In this document: piece by piece, positions 33,234 to 42,362 of the stretch
How positions within the stretch are numbered: position 1 is the stretch's first letter
Layout of the letters: each line of letters starts with the position of its first letter
Source: Longitalea luteola
GTDB taxonomy: Bacteria > Bacteroidota > Bacteroidia > Chitinophagales > Chitinophagaceae
Reading direction: 5' to 3'
Assembly: GCF_017356035.1 (NCBI RefSeq)
Contig: NZ_JAFIQX010000002.1
Span: 124,001-188,000, forward strand
DNA: 64,000 nucleotides
Made by a program: the position numbers and the translations under genes
Notes under the pieces: model-generated
What the model was told of the DNA's origin: nothing
The model's input: the letters and a program-made list of their open reading frames with translations, nothing else
Databases searched by the model: none

Positions 33234-34796
33234 TCAGGCTACAACAGTACCCCGGTGTTTGCTTTTTAAATATTTCTCATATACTACTTCCCGCATTGTC
33301 TTCTGGTACACTTTGCTTTCCGTCCAGGAAATTATATCCAGGTAGGCAAAGGCCCTTGTTTCATAAGGGTTCTTCTCGAGGTGTTTGATCTTGTTTAAGA
33401 ATTTTTCGAGTTCCGGTTTTAACTCCCGTGGGCTTACCCCAAATGAATGACGCAGGAATTTCAGCATTTCTTCTTCCACCACAGTTATATTCTTCATACG
33501 GGCCATGAAGCGGAAGACTGATTTGCTGAGCGACTCCATGAGCTCGTAATTCCCCATTTCATAATGGGCCAGCATGTGCAGCAGGCGGGCGTAACACTGC
33601 AAATCGACCCGAAGGTCGAGCGGACCATTGATGATCCGTTGCAGGTAATCGATGCATTTCTCGAATTCCCCATTACCAAAATAGAGGGTAGCGATCTTGT
33701 AATTGAAAACGAGGATGCGGTGCTGGTCAACAAACAGCGCGTACTCTTCGAGCTTTTCTTCTATTTCGGGTACCAGCGCCAGTCCTTCCCGGAATGTTCC
33801 CTGCATCAGGTGCTGGTTAATTTTGGCGCTGTTGATATAAATGAAGGTGTGCGTACGGAAATTATCGTGATGTGTGGCCACCGGTGTTTTGGCAAATTCT
33901 TCAAACTGCTTTAGAGTGATCTCAAATTTTTTGAAATTGCGAAGATCGAAATGGGCATTCAGCAGGTTGTGCATGCCTTTGATATAGTGGCCGGTTTCCA
34001 CCTCCTTCATCAGGGGATGTTCATTGTAAAGATCGATCCATTTCTGGCCGTATTTGTAATAGAGCAGGAAGTCCTGCTTAATAAACGCATACCAGCTGTA
34101 GCTCTGGTAGAGGTATAGCTTTTCGTAAAAACCATTCACGGCATCTATGTCGGCAGGCAGGTATTCCTTGAAGAATTTCTTTAGATCCTGTTCATCTTCG
34201 GGGTTGCGGGCATGGCCGTTCAGTACAAACCATCGATACAGGAGCAGGGCCAGGTTCGACAGCCGCGTTACGCGATCGATGTGGCTGCTGATCTCGAGGG
34301 CTTCCTCGGCAAGATGAAGTGTTTTTTCGGTAGAACTGCGGGTAATGTGCAGTGTTTCGATCTTTTTTTCCAATGAGATCACCTGGGCCAGGAAATTGAA
34401 TTTCTGGTTGGCGCGTGCGATCTCCTTGGCCTTTTCAAGAATTTTAAGGCTTTGCAGTTTTAATCCCTTATTGTAAAGCACCCGCGCATGGTCAAGGTGT
34501 TCACTCAGTTGAAGGTCAATGTTTTCGGTAGCTTTTAACAGCCTAAGGCTGGCCAGTAACTGTTTATATAAATGTGTTTTTATGTTGGCAAGCTGCGGCT
34601 TCTTAATGTCTGGTAATTTCTTAAGCAACAACTTTTCGTCATACTCGGGCAATTTATCCAACGCATCGAATAACCGTATGATCTTCAAGTCTTCGTTAGC
34701 CGAACTCCTTTTTATATAAAGTTTAAAGTGCCTTTTTTCCGACTTCTCCAGTGAATGAACCAATTGAAACAACGCATCTGTAAATCGGTTGGACAT
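33234..34796 (-). CDS. Large all-helical protein of unknown function
   Basis: A 520-residue protein with no signal peptide and an almost entirely helical sequence. The N-terminus (ALFQLVHSLEKSEKRHFKLYIKRS) is followed by segments with TPR-like spacing: LAEEALEISSHIDRVTRLSNLALLLYRW, LYQSYSWYAFIKQDFLLYYKYGQ, HYIKGMHNLLNAHFDLRNFKK and CIDYLQRIINGPLDLRVDLQ. It ends in basic residues (KYLKSKHRGTVVA). Proteins with this KSEKRHFKLY start recur in Chitinophagaceae as single-copy hypotheticals, as far as I recall. A scaffold or regulatory role is possible, but I cannot assign one. The upstream region carries three copies of a 15-mer repeat that may bear on its control. Confidence 0.65.
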   Translation of the reverse strand: MSNRFTDALFQLVHSLEKSEKRHFKLYIKRSSANEDLKIIRLFDALDKLPEYDEKLLLKKLPDIKKPQLANIKTHLYKQLLASLRLLKATENIDLQLSEHLDHARVLYNKGLKLQSLKILEKAKEIARANQKFNFLAQVISLEKKIETLHITRSSTEKTLHLAEEALEISSHIDRVTRLSNLALLLYRWFVLNGHARNPEDEQDLKKFFKEYLPADIDAVNGFYEKLYLYQSYSWYAFIKQDFLLYYKYGQKWIDLYNEHPLMKEVETGHYIKGMHNLLNAHFDLRNFKKFEITLKQFEEFAKTPVATHHDNFRTHTFIYINSAKINQHLMQGTFREGLALVPEIEEKLEEYALFVDQHRILVFNYKIATLYFGNGEFEKCIDYLQRIINGPLDLRVDLQCYARLLHMLAHYEMGNYELMESLSKSVFRFMARMKNITVVEEEMLKFLRHSFGVSPRELKPELEKFLNKIKHLEKNPYETRAFAYLDIISWTESKVYQKTMREVVYEKYLKSKHRGTVVA

Positions 34797-34946
34797 AATT
34801 ATGAAATTTGCCTGAAACTCAATACCGGTAAGGGTTTTAGGATTTTTTTCACGCTTTTGGCGTAATAAAACCGGTAGTAAGATGTTTTGAAAGGTACGTA
34901 TTTACATCCTACTTTTGATTCAGCAAATGAGCAAAATGGTGTTGGG

Positions 34947-35068
34947 AAGCAATCGTTAGAGTAAAAAGCAATCATTAGAGGCTCAAAAGAATACGGCAAG
35001 ATAAGATGCAGTATTCAAAAAGACAAATAGATTTATCTCTTTTTTCATATGGCAAGCAATCGTTAGAG
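34947..35068 (+). repeat. Three direct copies of AAGCAATCGTTAGAG
   Basis: Copies at 34947-34961, 34966-34980 (one change, AAGCAATCATTAGAG) and 35054-35068. The first two are spaced 19 bp start to start; the third abuts the terminator stem. Confidence 0.85.
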
Positions 35069-35096
35069 GCCAGCCGTTTCTACGGGTGGCTTTTTT
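35069..35096 (+). terminator. Orphan plus-strand terminator
   Basis: Stem GCCAGCCGT / ACGGGTGGC (one mismatch) with a 4-base loop followed by six T. No plus-strand gene precedes it within this gap, so it points to an unannotated transcript. Confidence 0.75.
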
Positions 35097-35423
35097 ATTT
35101 CCACCTCTGCTAATATAGTACAATTTTTCAATTTCCCTCATTTTTTGTGATCTAAATCATATAAAGAAGGCAAAATTCTAACTTTTTGGCCTTGAAATAT
35201 GACTTATTTAACCCCATTTTTTTTAAAATAGCGGTTTTCTTGACAATAAGTGAATATCTGAAAAATAATAATATCATCTTTGACGGATCTGCCTTGTAAA
35301 ACCAATCTTTTCCCGGTTGGCACCTGCCCTAGATGAGATCACATTTTGTTGCCTAACGTTGGTATGCCATAAATTCATTGCCCTTCTTCCTTCATTACTT
35401 ATCTTGCCGCAAAGTGAGGTGCT

Positions 35424-37667
35424 ATGGCTTTTTCTACCGATACATCCAATCAACTGTTTCAACTGGCTGTTCGGTTTGTGAATCAAACAAACCGCCATCT
35501 TTTCCTTACCGGAAAAGCAGGCACCGGCAAAACCACCTTCCTCAAATACATCCGCGATAACACTTTTAAAAAGCTGGCCATAGTAGCGCCAACAGGGGTA
35601 GCAGCCATCAATGCCGGCGGTGTTACCCTCCATTCTTTCTTTCAGCTGCCCCATGGCTCTTTCATTCCGGCCACGCCAAGCGGCTGGAACGGTAACAGTT
35701 TCTTTAATACCCCGCATACCCTGTTACAAAACCTGCGGCTCAATAACGATAAAAAACTGCTGTTGCAGGAACTGGAACTGCTCATCATTGATGAAGTGAG
35801 TATGCTGCGCGCCGACATTCTCGATGAAATTGATTGTATACTACGCCATGCTAGAAGAAAGCAGGAGCCATTTGGCGGCATACAGGTACTGTACATCGGC
35901 GACCTGTTTCAATTGCCGCCGGTAGCTAAAAATGACGAATGGGATGTTCTGCGGCACCACTATCGCAGTCCCTTCTTTTTTGATGCGCAGGCCCTGCAGC
36001 AACAACCACCGCTATACCTTGAACTGAAAAAGATCTACCGCCAGCATGAGCAGGAATTTATTAACGTGCTGAATAATATCCGGAATAACAAGACCACGAA
36101 CGAAGACCTTGACCTGTTGCATAAACACTATTTGCCCGGCTATGAAAGTGCCCCAAACGAAAGCTATATTACCCTTACCACACACAACGCCCGGGCTGAC
36201 ACTATCAATCAGCAACAGCTGAACAGGCTGCCAGGTGAATTATATGAATTCAAAGCCGAGGTAAGCGGCGACTTTAATGAGCGCGCTTTCCCGGCCGATC
36301 AGCTCTTGCAATTGAAACCAGGCGCCCAGATCATGTTCATAAAGAACGACAAGGGTGAATCAAGAAGATTTTTCAATGGTAAAATTGCCACTATTTCACG
36401 CATTGCGGGCGAAGAGGTATATGTGCGGTTTGAAGGCGATGAACACGACATGCTGCTGGAAAAAGAAACCTGGCGGAATATCCGCTACCAGTATAATAAT
36501 GAAGAAGATAAAATAGAAGAGGAGGAAGTTGGTTCCTTTAAACAATTTCCCGTTCGGCTGGCCTGGGCCATTACTATACATAAAAGCCAGGGCCTTACAT
36601 TCGAAAAAGCGATCATTGATGCAGGGGCATCTTTTGCGCCCGGACAGGTCTATGTTGCGCTTAGCCGCCTCACTTCCCTGAGTGGACTTGTTCTCTACTC
36701 GCGCATTCACCCTTCCAGCATTAACACCGATGAGCGGGTGCTGGCATTTACCCGGCTGGAAAGAGAAGAAGATCAGCTGGCACAGGAATTACAGCACGAA
36801 CAAAGATTGTTTTTAACCCGTTCCCTGGTACGAACTTTTGACTGGCTGAAGCTGGCAGAAGCAATGCAAATGCATTTTGAAGGATACGAAGCCAGGCAGA
36901 TCCCGGATAAAAATACCTGTGTATTGTGGGCCAAGGAACTGTTGGAAGCCGTTTTAAAACAGCAGGAAATGGCCGACAAATTCACCCGGCAACTGGAACA
37001 GCTGTTACCCAATGCGCCACAGGATGGCTATCGGTTCCTGCATGAACGGGTAAAGGCCGGTAGCACCTATTTTTCGGCGGCCATGGAAGCCATGGAAACG
37101 GCCATTAAAGAGCATATAGCCGTTATTAAAGTAAAACCCAAGGTAAAAAAGTATGTGTCAACCCTGCAGCAATTGCTGCTGTTGCCACAACGCAAGAAAC
37201 AACAATTACAACAGGCCGTTCAAATTACGGAAGGCCTGGTGAATGGCGTTGACACACCTGATCTGTTAGCGCGGGTAGAAGAAAATAAAAGATCGGAAAG
37301 CATAAGAGTTGTCGAAGAAGCGGCAGCCAAAACAACCAAACCGCAAAGAGGCGATTCGAACCGGATAAGTTTGCAATTGTTTAAGGAAGGTAAGAACATT
37401 GAGGAAATAGCTTCCGTTCGCGGACTGGCTCCTTCAACCATTGAGGGCCACCTGATACCGTTTATAAAGACCGGCGACATTGATATTAAGGATATCGTAG
37501 CAGAAGACAAATTAGCCGTTATACTGCAGGCCGTAGAAGAATTGAATCTGGAAACACTCACTTTGACACCGATCAAAGAAAAACTGGGTGATGCATTTTC
37601 ATACACTGAAATAAAAGCGGCTTTATCGTACCTCGACTGGTTGCAGGTTAGTAAAGCAGCTGATTAA
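35424..37667 (+). CDS. Pif1/RecD-like SF1B helicase with C-terminal helix-turn-helix (HTH_40)
   Basis: A 747-residue helicase. Walker A is LTGKAGTGKTTFLKYI, then APTGVAAINAGGVTLHSFF (motif Ia), Walker B ELLIIDEVSMLRADILDEID, motif III YIGDLFQLPPV, and at the end of the core LAWAITIHKSQGLTFEKAIID with VYVALSRLTSLSGLVLYSR (motif VI), all as in bacterial Pif1. The C-terminal quarter has coiled segments and then ISLQLFKEGKNIEEIASVRG followed by LAPSTIEGHLIPFIKTGDI, the HTH_40 domain also seen at the ends of RecQ-like helicases. The protein should unwind 5' to 3', resolving G-quadruplexes or stalled forks. It is followed 19 bp later by the PAP2 gene. Fold assignment is firm; the cellular role is inferred. 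Confidence 0.9.
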   Translation: MAFSTDTSNQLFQLAVRFVNQTNRHLFLTGKAGTGKTTFLKYIRDNTFKKLAIVAPTGVAAINAGGVTLHSFFQLPHGSFIPATPSGWNGNSFFNTPHTLLQNLRLNNDKKLLLQELELLIIDEVSMLRADILDEIDCILRHARRKQEPFGGIQVLYIGDLFQLPPVAKNDEWDVLRHHYRSPFFFDAQALQQQPPLYLELKKIYRQHEQEFINVLNNIRNNKTTNEDLDLLHKHYLPGYESAPNESYITLTTHNARADTINQQQLNRLPGELYEFKAEVSGDFNERAFPADQLLQLKPGAQIMFIKNDKGESRRFFNGKIATISRIAGEEVYVRFEGDEHDMLLEKETWRNIRYQYNNEEDKIEEEEVGSFKQFPVRLAWAITIHKSQGLTFEKAIIDAGASFAPGQVYVALSRLTSLSGLVLYSRIHPSSINTDERVLAFTRLEREEDQLAQELQHEQRLFLTRSLVRTFDWLKLAEAMQMHFEGYEARQIPDKNTCVLWAKELLEAVLKQQEMADKFTRQLEQLLPNAPQDGYRFLHERVKAGSTYFSAAMEAMETAIKEHIAVIKVKPKVKKYVSTLQQLLLLPQRKKQQLQQAVQITEGLVNGVDTPDLLARVEENKRSESIRVVEEAAAKTTKPQRGDSNRISLQLFKEGKNIEEIASVRGLAPSTIEGHLIPFIKTGDIDIKDIVAEDKLAVILQAVEELNLETLTLTPIKEKLGDAFSYTEIKAALSYLDWLQVSKAAD

Positions 37668-37686
37668 CCGGTATCAAACTATTGCT

Positions 37687-38388
37687 ATGGCAAAATCGGA
37701 TCTAAGTACAACGGAAAAAAAGGTAGCCAACAAAGTGGTCATTCTGTCCAAAGAACTGATCATCTTATTGATTGTATTCACCGTCAGCCTTTTCAGCTTT
37801 TTATTTATTGCTTACCGCGTTTTTTACCTCGACAAAACAGGCGCCGATGAAAAGGCCTTTGCTTTTGCCCATTCACTGGTTACCGATAACACGACGCGGT
37901 TAATGGAGTTCATTACCTTTTTTGGCTCCCACTATTTCCTGATACCTGCCAATCTTCTGTTGAGCTTTTATTTCCTGATCCGTAAAAGAGGACGGTACTC
38001 TATAAAAGTGAGCGCTATTGCACTCAGCAGTGTGCTCATCATGTTGGGCCTGAAACTATTGTTTAACCGGCATCGCCCGCTCATCCCTTTGTTGGAGCCG
38101 GCCCGCGGACTGAGTTTTCCCAGCGGCCATGCTTTTATGAGCGTATGCTTTTACGGCTTGCTGATGATCATCATCTGGCGGGAAGAAAGACCGAAACCCG
38201 TATTAAAATGGACACTGTTAATATTAGTGATCGCCTTGCTGTTAGGCATAGGTTTTAGCCGCATCTATTTGCGGGTACACTATTTTACAGACGTGATTGC
38301 CGGCTTTTGCATCGGTTCAACCTGGTTATTCCTCAGCTCTTTCCTGATAGACCAGATAAGGCCCACCGGCCTGAAAAAAACGGTATAA
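37687..38388 (+). CDS. PAP2 superfamily membrane phosphatase
   Basis: A 233-residue membrane protein with five to six helices and the three PAP2 phosphatase motifs: KLLFNRHRPL (KxxxxxxRP), LSFPSGHAFMS (PSGH) and SRIYLRVHYFTDV (SRxxxxxHxxxD). The catalytic His is the one in the third motif and the base is in the second. The family hydrolyses lipid phosphates such as undecaprenyl pyrophosphate or phosphatidylglycerophosphate at the membrane surface. It lies 19 bp downstream of the helicase gene and is probably co-transcribed with it, which does not by itself suggest a shared function. Confidence 0.9.
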   Translation: MAKSDLSTTEKKVANKVVILSKELIILLIVFTVSLFSFLFIAYRVFYLDKTGADEKAFAFAHSLVTDNTTRLMEFITFFGSHYFLIPANLLLSFYFLIRKRGRYSIKVSAIALSSVLIMLGLKLLFNRHRPLIPLLEPARGLSFPSGHAFMSVCFYGLLMIIIWREERPKPVLKWTLLILVIALLLGIGFSRIYLRVHYFTDVIAGFCIGSTWLFLSSFLIDQIRPTGLKKTV

Positions 38389-38422
38389 CCTATCGAGGCG
38401 GTTTGCCGAAAGACTTGAGAAA

Positions 38423-38920
38423 TTATGTTTTATTGATTACCGGTTTGGGTGCTACCTTACGCGTCCAGCGCGAAATTTCTGTTTGATTGAATAACAGGAT
38501 CAATATACCATTCTGCAGTTTGTAACTGTTTGTACGCAACAGGTTTTTCAGGAATGCCCTTTCATTATAACCGATACAGGCCATTTTGGTGGTAACGATC
38601 CGCTGATTGAATTGTAAGGTGGAATCGGTGAAGTCAAAACTTCCGTTCATATTGTTACAGCCGGTATTGCCGGTAAACCGTTTGGTCTCCAGGTTAAGTT
38701 CCAGCCGCGGAATCTTACCGGTAGCCGTATCGGAAGTGAGTACAGGTTGAAGAAACCACAATCCCCCCAGTTTAGTAGTATCCTTTTGCGCCTGTGGGGC
38801 TTGCGCAACAACTGTATCTTGTTTTTCCTGTTTAGTACTGTCGTAGGTGGGTAAATTATTGCCAGGGGAGCCATTACAAGACAGTACCCAAATGCTGAAT
38901 AATAAGGTAAACGGTCTCAT
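38423..38920 (-). CDS. META-domain (HslJ-like) lipoprotein
   Basis: A 165-residue lipoprotein. The leader MRPFTLLFSIWVLSC ends at a lipobox cysteine, then a disordered Thr/Gln-rich linker, then a META domain: LGGLWFLQPVL, PRLELNLETKRFTGNTGCNNMNGSFDF and QRIVTTKMACIGYNERAFLKNLL, with the GCNNMNG loop that marks the family. E. coli HslJ, the best-known member, is linked to heat shock and novobiocin resistance, but the biochemical role of META domains is unknown. It is convergent with the PAP2 gene, whose stop is 34 bp away. Confidence 0.82.
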   Translation of the reverse strand: MRPFTLLFSIWVLSCNGSPGNNLPTYDSTKQEKQDTVVAQAPQAQKDTTKLGGLWFLQPVLTSDTATGKIPRLELNLETKRFTGNTGCNNMNGSFDFTDSTLQFNQRIVTTKMACIGYNERAFLKNLLRTNSYKLQNGILILLFNQTEISRWTRKVAPKPVINKT

Positions 38921-38953
38921 ATAACAGGTACCTTAAAAAATAATGCCACATAA

Positions 38954-39066
38954 CTGATTTCTGATTGCTGATTGCTGATTTTGAGATTTTGGGATTTGCC
39001 GTTTGTTTGAACTTCAAAAGCAATTGCCGGGATCAGGAAATCCCGAAATCAAAAATCCCGAAATCA
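38954..39066. repeat. Inverted word array ending inside a stop codon
   Basis: Forward words CTGATTT, CTGATTG, CTGATTG, CTGATTTT, GAGATTTT, GGGATTTG (38954-38998), a spacer, then reverse words GGGATCAG, GAAATCCC, GAAATCAA, AAATCCC, GAAATCAA (to about 39067). The last word contains the TGA stop (39064-39066, reverse strand) of the zinc peptidase gene. Confidence 0.85.
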
Positions 39067-39915
39067 ATTCAGTGAAGGATCTCTAAAGGTATTGCCCTGG
39101 CTCAGATCACCGGTTTCAAATCCTTTTTTAAACCAGTACATCCTTTGGGCCGATGTACCATGAGTAAACGATTCGGGAACCACGCGCCCCTGCGCTTCTT
39201 TTTGCAGACGGTCGTCCCCAATGGCATTGGCCGCATTCAGGGCCTCCTCTATATCATTCTCTTCCAGAATGTTCTTCATGCGCTGAGCGTGATGCGCCCA
39301 TACGCCGGCCAGGAAATCGGCCTGTAATTCAAGCTTAACGGAATATTTATTGTATTCTTCCTCACTCAACTGCTGACGTAACCGATGCATTTTATCGCTG
39401 GTGCCATTCAGTTTCTGAATATGATGACCCACTTCATGTGCTACCACATAGGCCATGGCAAAATCACCAGGTGCATGTAAATGATTCTGCATATCCTCAA
39501 AGAACGACAGATCGATATACACTTTTTGATCGCCCGGGCAATAGAACGGTCCGGTGGCCGAACCTGCCATACCGCAGGCGCTTTGCACAGATTGCCTGAA
39601 AAGTACCAGGGTAGGTTCAGCATACGTTTCGCCTGACTGTGAGAACAGTTTGTTCCAAACATCTTCTGTATCAGCCAGTACTACTTTTATGAAACTCGCT
39701 CTTTCATCATCCAGCTTTTGCTCTTCTGCACTCATTTCCTGCGCAGGCCCCTGCTGGGGCAAGGCCTGGGGAAGCTCGGCAGTGTCGCCGCCCAGGAACA
39801 GCTTTACTAAAAGGACAATAACGCCAATAATACCACCGCCTACCGCCAGCCCGCCGCCCGAAAAACCTCTCCGGTCTTCCACATTGGAGCTTTCACGCCG
39901 TCCGATCCATTTCAT
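39064..39915 (-). CDS. YpfJ-type neutral zinc metallopeptidase
   Basis: A 283-residue protein of the YpfJ/putative neutral zinc metallopeptidase family. The N-terminus MKWIGRRESSNVEDRR followed by a glycine-rich membrane helix (GLAVGGGIIGVIVLLVKLFLG) is characteristic; the catalytic domain has the family pattern VWNKLF, SACGMAGSATGPFYCPGDQKVYIDLSFF, the zinc motif in YVVAHEVGHHIQ and QADFLAGVWAHH with the third ligand. Despite the complete HExxH site no substrate is known. It has its own promoter with both elements at 39932-39959. The stop codon is embedded in a word-repeat array. Confidence 0.9.
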   Translation of the reverse strand: MKWIGRRESSNVEDRRGFSGGGLAVGGGIIGVIVLLVKLFLGGDTAELPQALPQQGPAQEMSAEEQKLDDERASFIKVVLADTEDVWNKLFSQSGETYAEPTLVLFRQSVQSACGMAGSATGPFYCPGDQKVYIDLSFFEDMQNHLHAPGDFAMAYVVAHEVGHHIQKLNGTSDKMHRLRQQLSEEEYNKYSVKLELQADFLAGVWAHHAQRMKNILEENDIEEALNAANAIGDDRLQKEAQGRVVPESFTHGTSAQRMYWFKKGFETGDLSQGNTFRDPSLN

Positions 39916-39931
39916 AGTAATAATTTATATG

Positions 39932-39959
39932 CAAAAATAGGTAGCTGATCAGTCACAAA
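39932..39959 (-). promoter_or_regulatory. Promoter of the zinc metallopeptidase gene
   Basis: On the reverse strand TTTG (39956-39959), a 16-bp spacer and TATTTTTG (39932-39939) match the TTTG and TAnnTTTG elements. The -7 box is 16 bp upstream of the ATG. Confidence 0.7.
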
Positions 39960-39998
39960 AAATTTTGTGCCCCGGGATGCCACGGGTGCAGGCTCTTA

Positions 39999-42362
39999 TC
40001 ATTTCAGGTATTTTAATAACACGCGGAACAGTTCGTCGGGGTTGAATGGCTTTACAACAATATCGGTGAGTCCGGCACTTTCAACATCTTTTTCTACTTC
40101 GGCCGGTAAACTGGCGGTCAATGCAATAACCGGTAAAGAAACGCCCCGGGCGCGTAACCGGCGGGTGGCTTCAAAGCCGTCCATAACAGGCATGTTCAGG
40201 TCCATCAATACAATGCGGTATTTGCCGGGTTGAATCTTTTCCAACGCTTCTTCTCCATTCGTGGCTACTTCCACGACAGCGCCGCTGCGTTCCAGCAATG
40301 ACTGCGCCACCATGATATTGAACGGATTGTCTTCCACCACTAAAATGGGAACATCCTGCAGTTGTTTTTCAGGCATAACAGTTCTACGCTCTATTTCTTC
40401 ACAGCCTGCGGGTTCATCGCTTAAGGCAAAAGTTTGTGTAAAGTAAAAGACAGAACCTTTTCCCGGCTCACTGCTCAAATTCAGTGAAACGCCCTGCAGT
40501 TCCAATATACGTTTGGTGATGGCCAGGCCAAGACCGGTTCCTCCATAACTGCGGGAGGTGGATGAATCGGCCTGTGTAAACCGATCGAATATCAATTGTT
40601 GTTTTTCAGGCGCAATCCCAATCCCCGTATCGGCTACCATGAAAGTCAGCGTTATGCTGTCTTCAGTAATTTTCTCAGCTTGTATCGACAAATGCACAGA
40701 ACCCACTTCAGTAAACTTGATGGCGTTTTGTACCAGGTTAAAGATCACCTGGGTCGTACGGGTAGGGTCACCGATAATTTTACGGGTGATCTGGCTATCA
40801 ACGGCAGCATTCAGGGCGATCCTTTTTTCTACGGCCTTGCTGCTTAATCCACCGGTGATGTGCTGGGCAATGTTGGCAATGTCCATCGGGATCATTTCAA
40901 AATTCACCTTGCCGGCTTCAATTTTATTATAATCTAAAATATCGTTCACGATCGACAGCAGGTTATTCGCCGAGAACAATAACACATTCAGGTTCTTCTC
41001 CTGGTCTTTGCGGGGCGTATTTCGCAGCAAGAGGTGCGCCATGCCGATCACCACATTTAACGGCGTTCGAATTTCATGCGACATGGTGCTGAGGAATTCC
41101 GTTTTGGCGTTCAATCCCTGTTTTGCTTCATTGGCCGCTTTGCGCAGCGCATAAGCAAAGCGGTGCGACAATACAAGGGATTGTAAAAAGAAGAATAACA
41201 CATAGCCGGTAAAGACGATCCACTTATCAGTACTTACCATCTGAAAATAATGCAGATTGATGAGCAGGAATACCAGCAGCATTACGCCACAGCTCATCAG
41301 GGCAAACGTAGCACCCACCCGTTTAAACTTAACTGCCCTCAGGCAGGAATAGAATGCAAAGCCGATATACAGGAACATTACTACCAGAAAGGGCACTATG
41401 CCTTTGGTGAAGATCCATGGAGGTGTAATTAAGATGATCAGCGAGTAGAACAGGCAGATATTTACGACCGCATTTACGATAAAGCGGTTGGCATCTTTTG
41501 GATATACACTTTGAAAATACCGCGAGAAGAGCATTACGCCCAGGGTGAGGCTTAGATATTCAAAACGAATGGTCACAAACCAGCTCAGGTCGGGAAACAC
41601 AGAATGCAACACATACAGGCTGGTGCCCACCATGCGGTAGCTGTACACAATACAGAAAAGCGAAAAATACAGGATGGCTTTATCGCGGCTGCCAAATGCA
41701 TAAAAACCAAAAAAGAATAGTCCGCCCATAAACAAACAACCGGCCAGCAGCAGATCGTATGCTTTGTCGCGCTGCAACCTTATATTCATTTTACTGCTTT
41801 CCCCGATTACCGGCTGTTTATAGGTGCCTCCTTTGGTATGCCAGAAATTGGCCACCTGTAACAAAACATGCAGTGTATCGGCGGCAGGAAGATCAACCGT
41901 TTGAGTGCTCCAGAAAGGAATAGCGTTCTGCGCTGATGTATCGGGCCGGCCATTCGAGAGGACTAATGAATCGTTTATGAACATCCGGTAGGAACAATAC
42001 ACATCCGGCATCAGCAATGCCAGGTGAGGCCGCTTCCCGGGCAATAGAATGGTGAGGGCATACGTAGCATAGCCTTCAACCGGTAAACTTGTACCATGCA
42101 GTTTGATCTTATTCCAAAGCGAGGGATAGTTTACATAATCTGGTGTAGCGGAAAGCGCATCACCCGGCTGCAATAGCCGCCGCCAGTAGAATTGCCATTC
42201 GCCGCTTAAAGAAATGGACCGATCCTGCAAATTCACAGAACGAAGGTCGAGCACACCCTTGCGGGCAACCACTTCGGTCAATGGTTTATCCTTTGCCAGG
42301 CAAAAAGGCAAACAGCCACACAAAAGAAGGGCAGTCAGGAAAAACCATCTGGCATGTTTCAT
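39999..42362 (-). CDS. Hybrid histidine kinase with 7TMR-DISM sensor
   Basis: A 787-residue protein. A signal peptide is followed by an extracytoplasmic 7TMR-DISM-type beta-sandwich domain (about 30-195, ISLSGEWQFYW, GYATYALTILLP), seven membrane helices (about 201-400), a HisKA domain with the phosphoacceptor His429 in FLSTMSHEIRTPLN, an ATPase domain (NLVQNAIKFTEVG, ADTGIGIAPEKQ, YGGTGLGLAITKRI), and a C-terminal receiver with acidic VVEDNPFN, phosphoacceptor Asp721 in IVLMDLNMPVMDG and Lys771. The DISM domain is thought to bind carbohydrates. No output regulator is adjacent, so phosphotransfer to a distant HPt or regulator is expected. Confidence 0.92.
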   Translation of the reverse strand: MKHARWFFLTALLLCGCLPFCLAKDKPLTEVVARKGVLDLRSVNLQDRSISLSGEWQFYWRRLLQPGDALSATPDYVNYPSLWNKIKLHGTSLPVEGYATYALTILLPGKRPHLALLMPDVYCSYRMFINDSLVLSNGRPDTSAQNAIPFWSTQTVDLPAADTLHVLLQVANFWHTKGGTYKQPVIGESSKMNIRLQRDKAYDLLLAGCLFMGGLFFFGFYAFGSRDKAILYFSLFCIVYSYRMVGTSLYVLHSVFPDLSWFVTIRFEYLSLTLGVMLFSRYFQSVYPKDANRFIVNAVVNICLFYSLIILITPPWIFTKGIVPFLVVMFLYIGFAFYSCLRAVKFKRVGATFALMSCGVMLLVFLLINLHYFQMVSTDKWIVFTGYVLFFFLQSLVLSHRFAYALRKAANEAKQGLNAKTEFLSTMSHEIRTPLNVVIGMAHLLLRNTPRKDQEKNLNVLLFSANNLLSIVNDILDYNKIEAGKVNFEMIPMDIANIAQHITGGLSSKAVEKRIALNAAVDSQITRKIIGDPTRTTQVIFNLVQNAIKFTEVGSVHLSIQAEKITEDSITLTFMVADTGIGIAPEKQQLIFDRFTQADSSTSRSYGGTGLGLAITKRILELQGVSLNLSSEPGKGSVFYFTQTFALSDEPAGCEEIERRTVMPEKQLQDVPILVVEDNPFNIMVAQSLLERSGAVVEVATNGEEALEKIQPGKYRIVLMDLNMPVMDGFEATRRLRARGVSLPVIALTASLPAEVEKDVESAGLTDIVVKPFNPDELFRVLLKYLK

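Larger units (their letters stand above)
34797..35423. other. Divergent gap with repeats and an orphan terminator
   Basis: 627 bp between divergent genes. It holds three direct copies of a 15-mer (34947-35068), a plus-strand terminator (35069-35096), and from 35097 to 35280 very A/T-rich sequence without a reading frame. A TATCTTG box (35399-35405), one T short of the consensus, lies 19 bp before the helicase ATG. Confidence 0.6.

Noticed and set aside
34947-35068. CRISPR-like array made of the AAGCAATCGTTAGAG copies
   Set aside because: Only three 15-bp copies with spacings of 19 and 88 bp; no regular spacers and no cas genes in the window.
37345-37365. tRNA T-arm-like sequence (GATTCGAACC)
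   Set aside because: It lies within the conserved coding frame of the helicase and no cloverleaf can be built around it.
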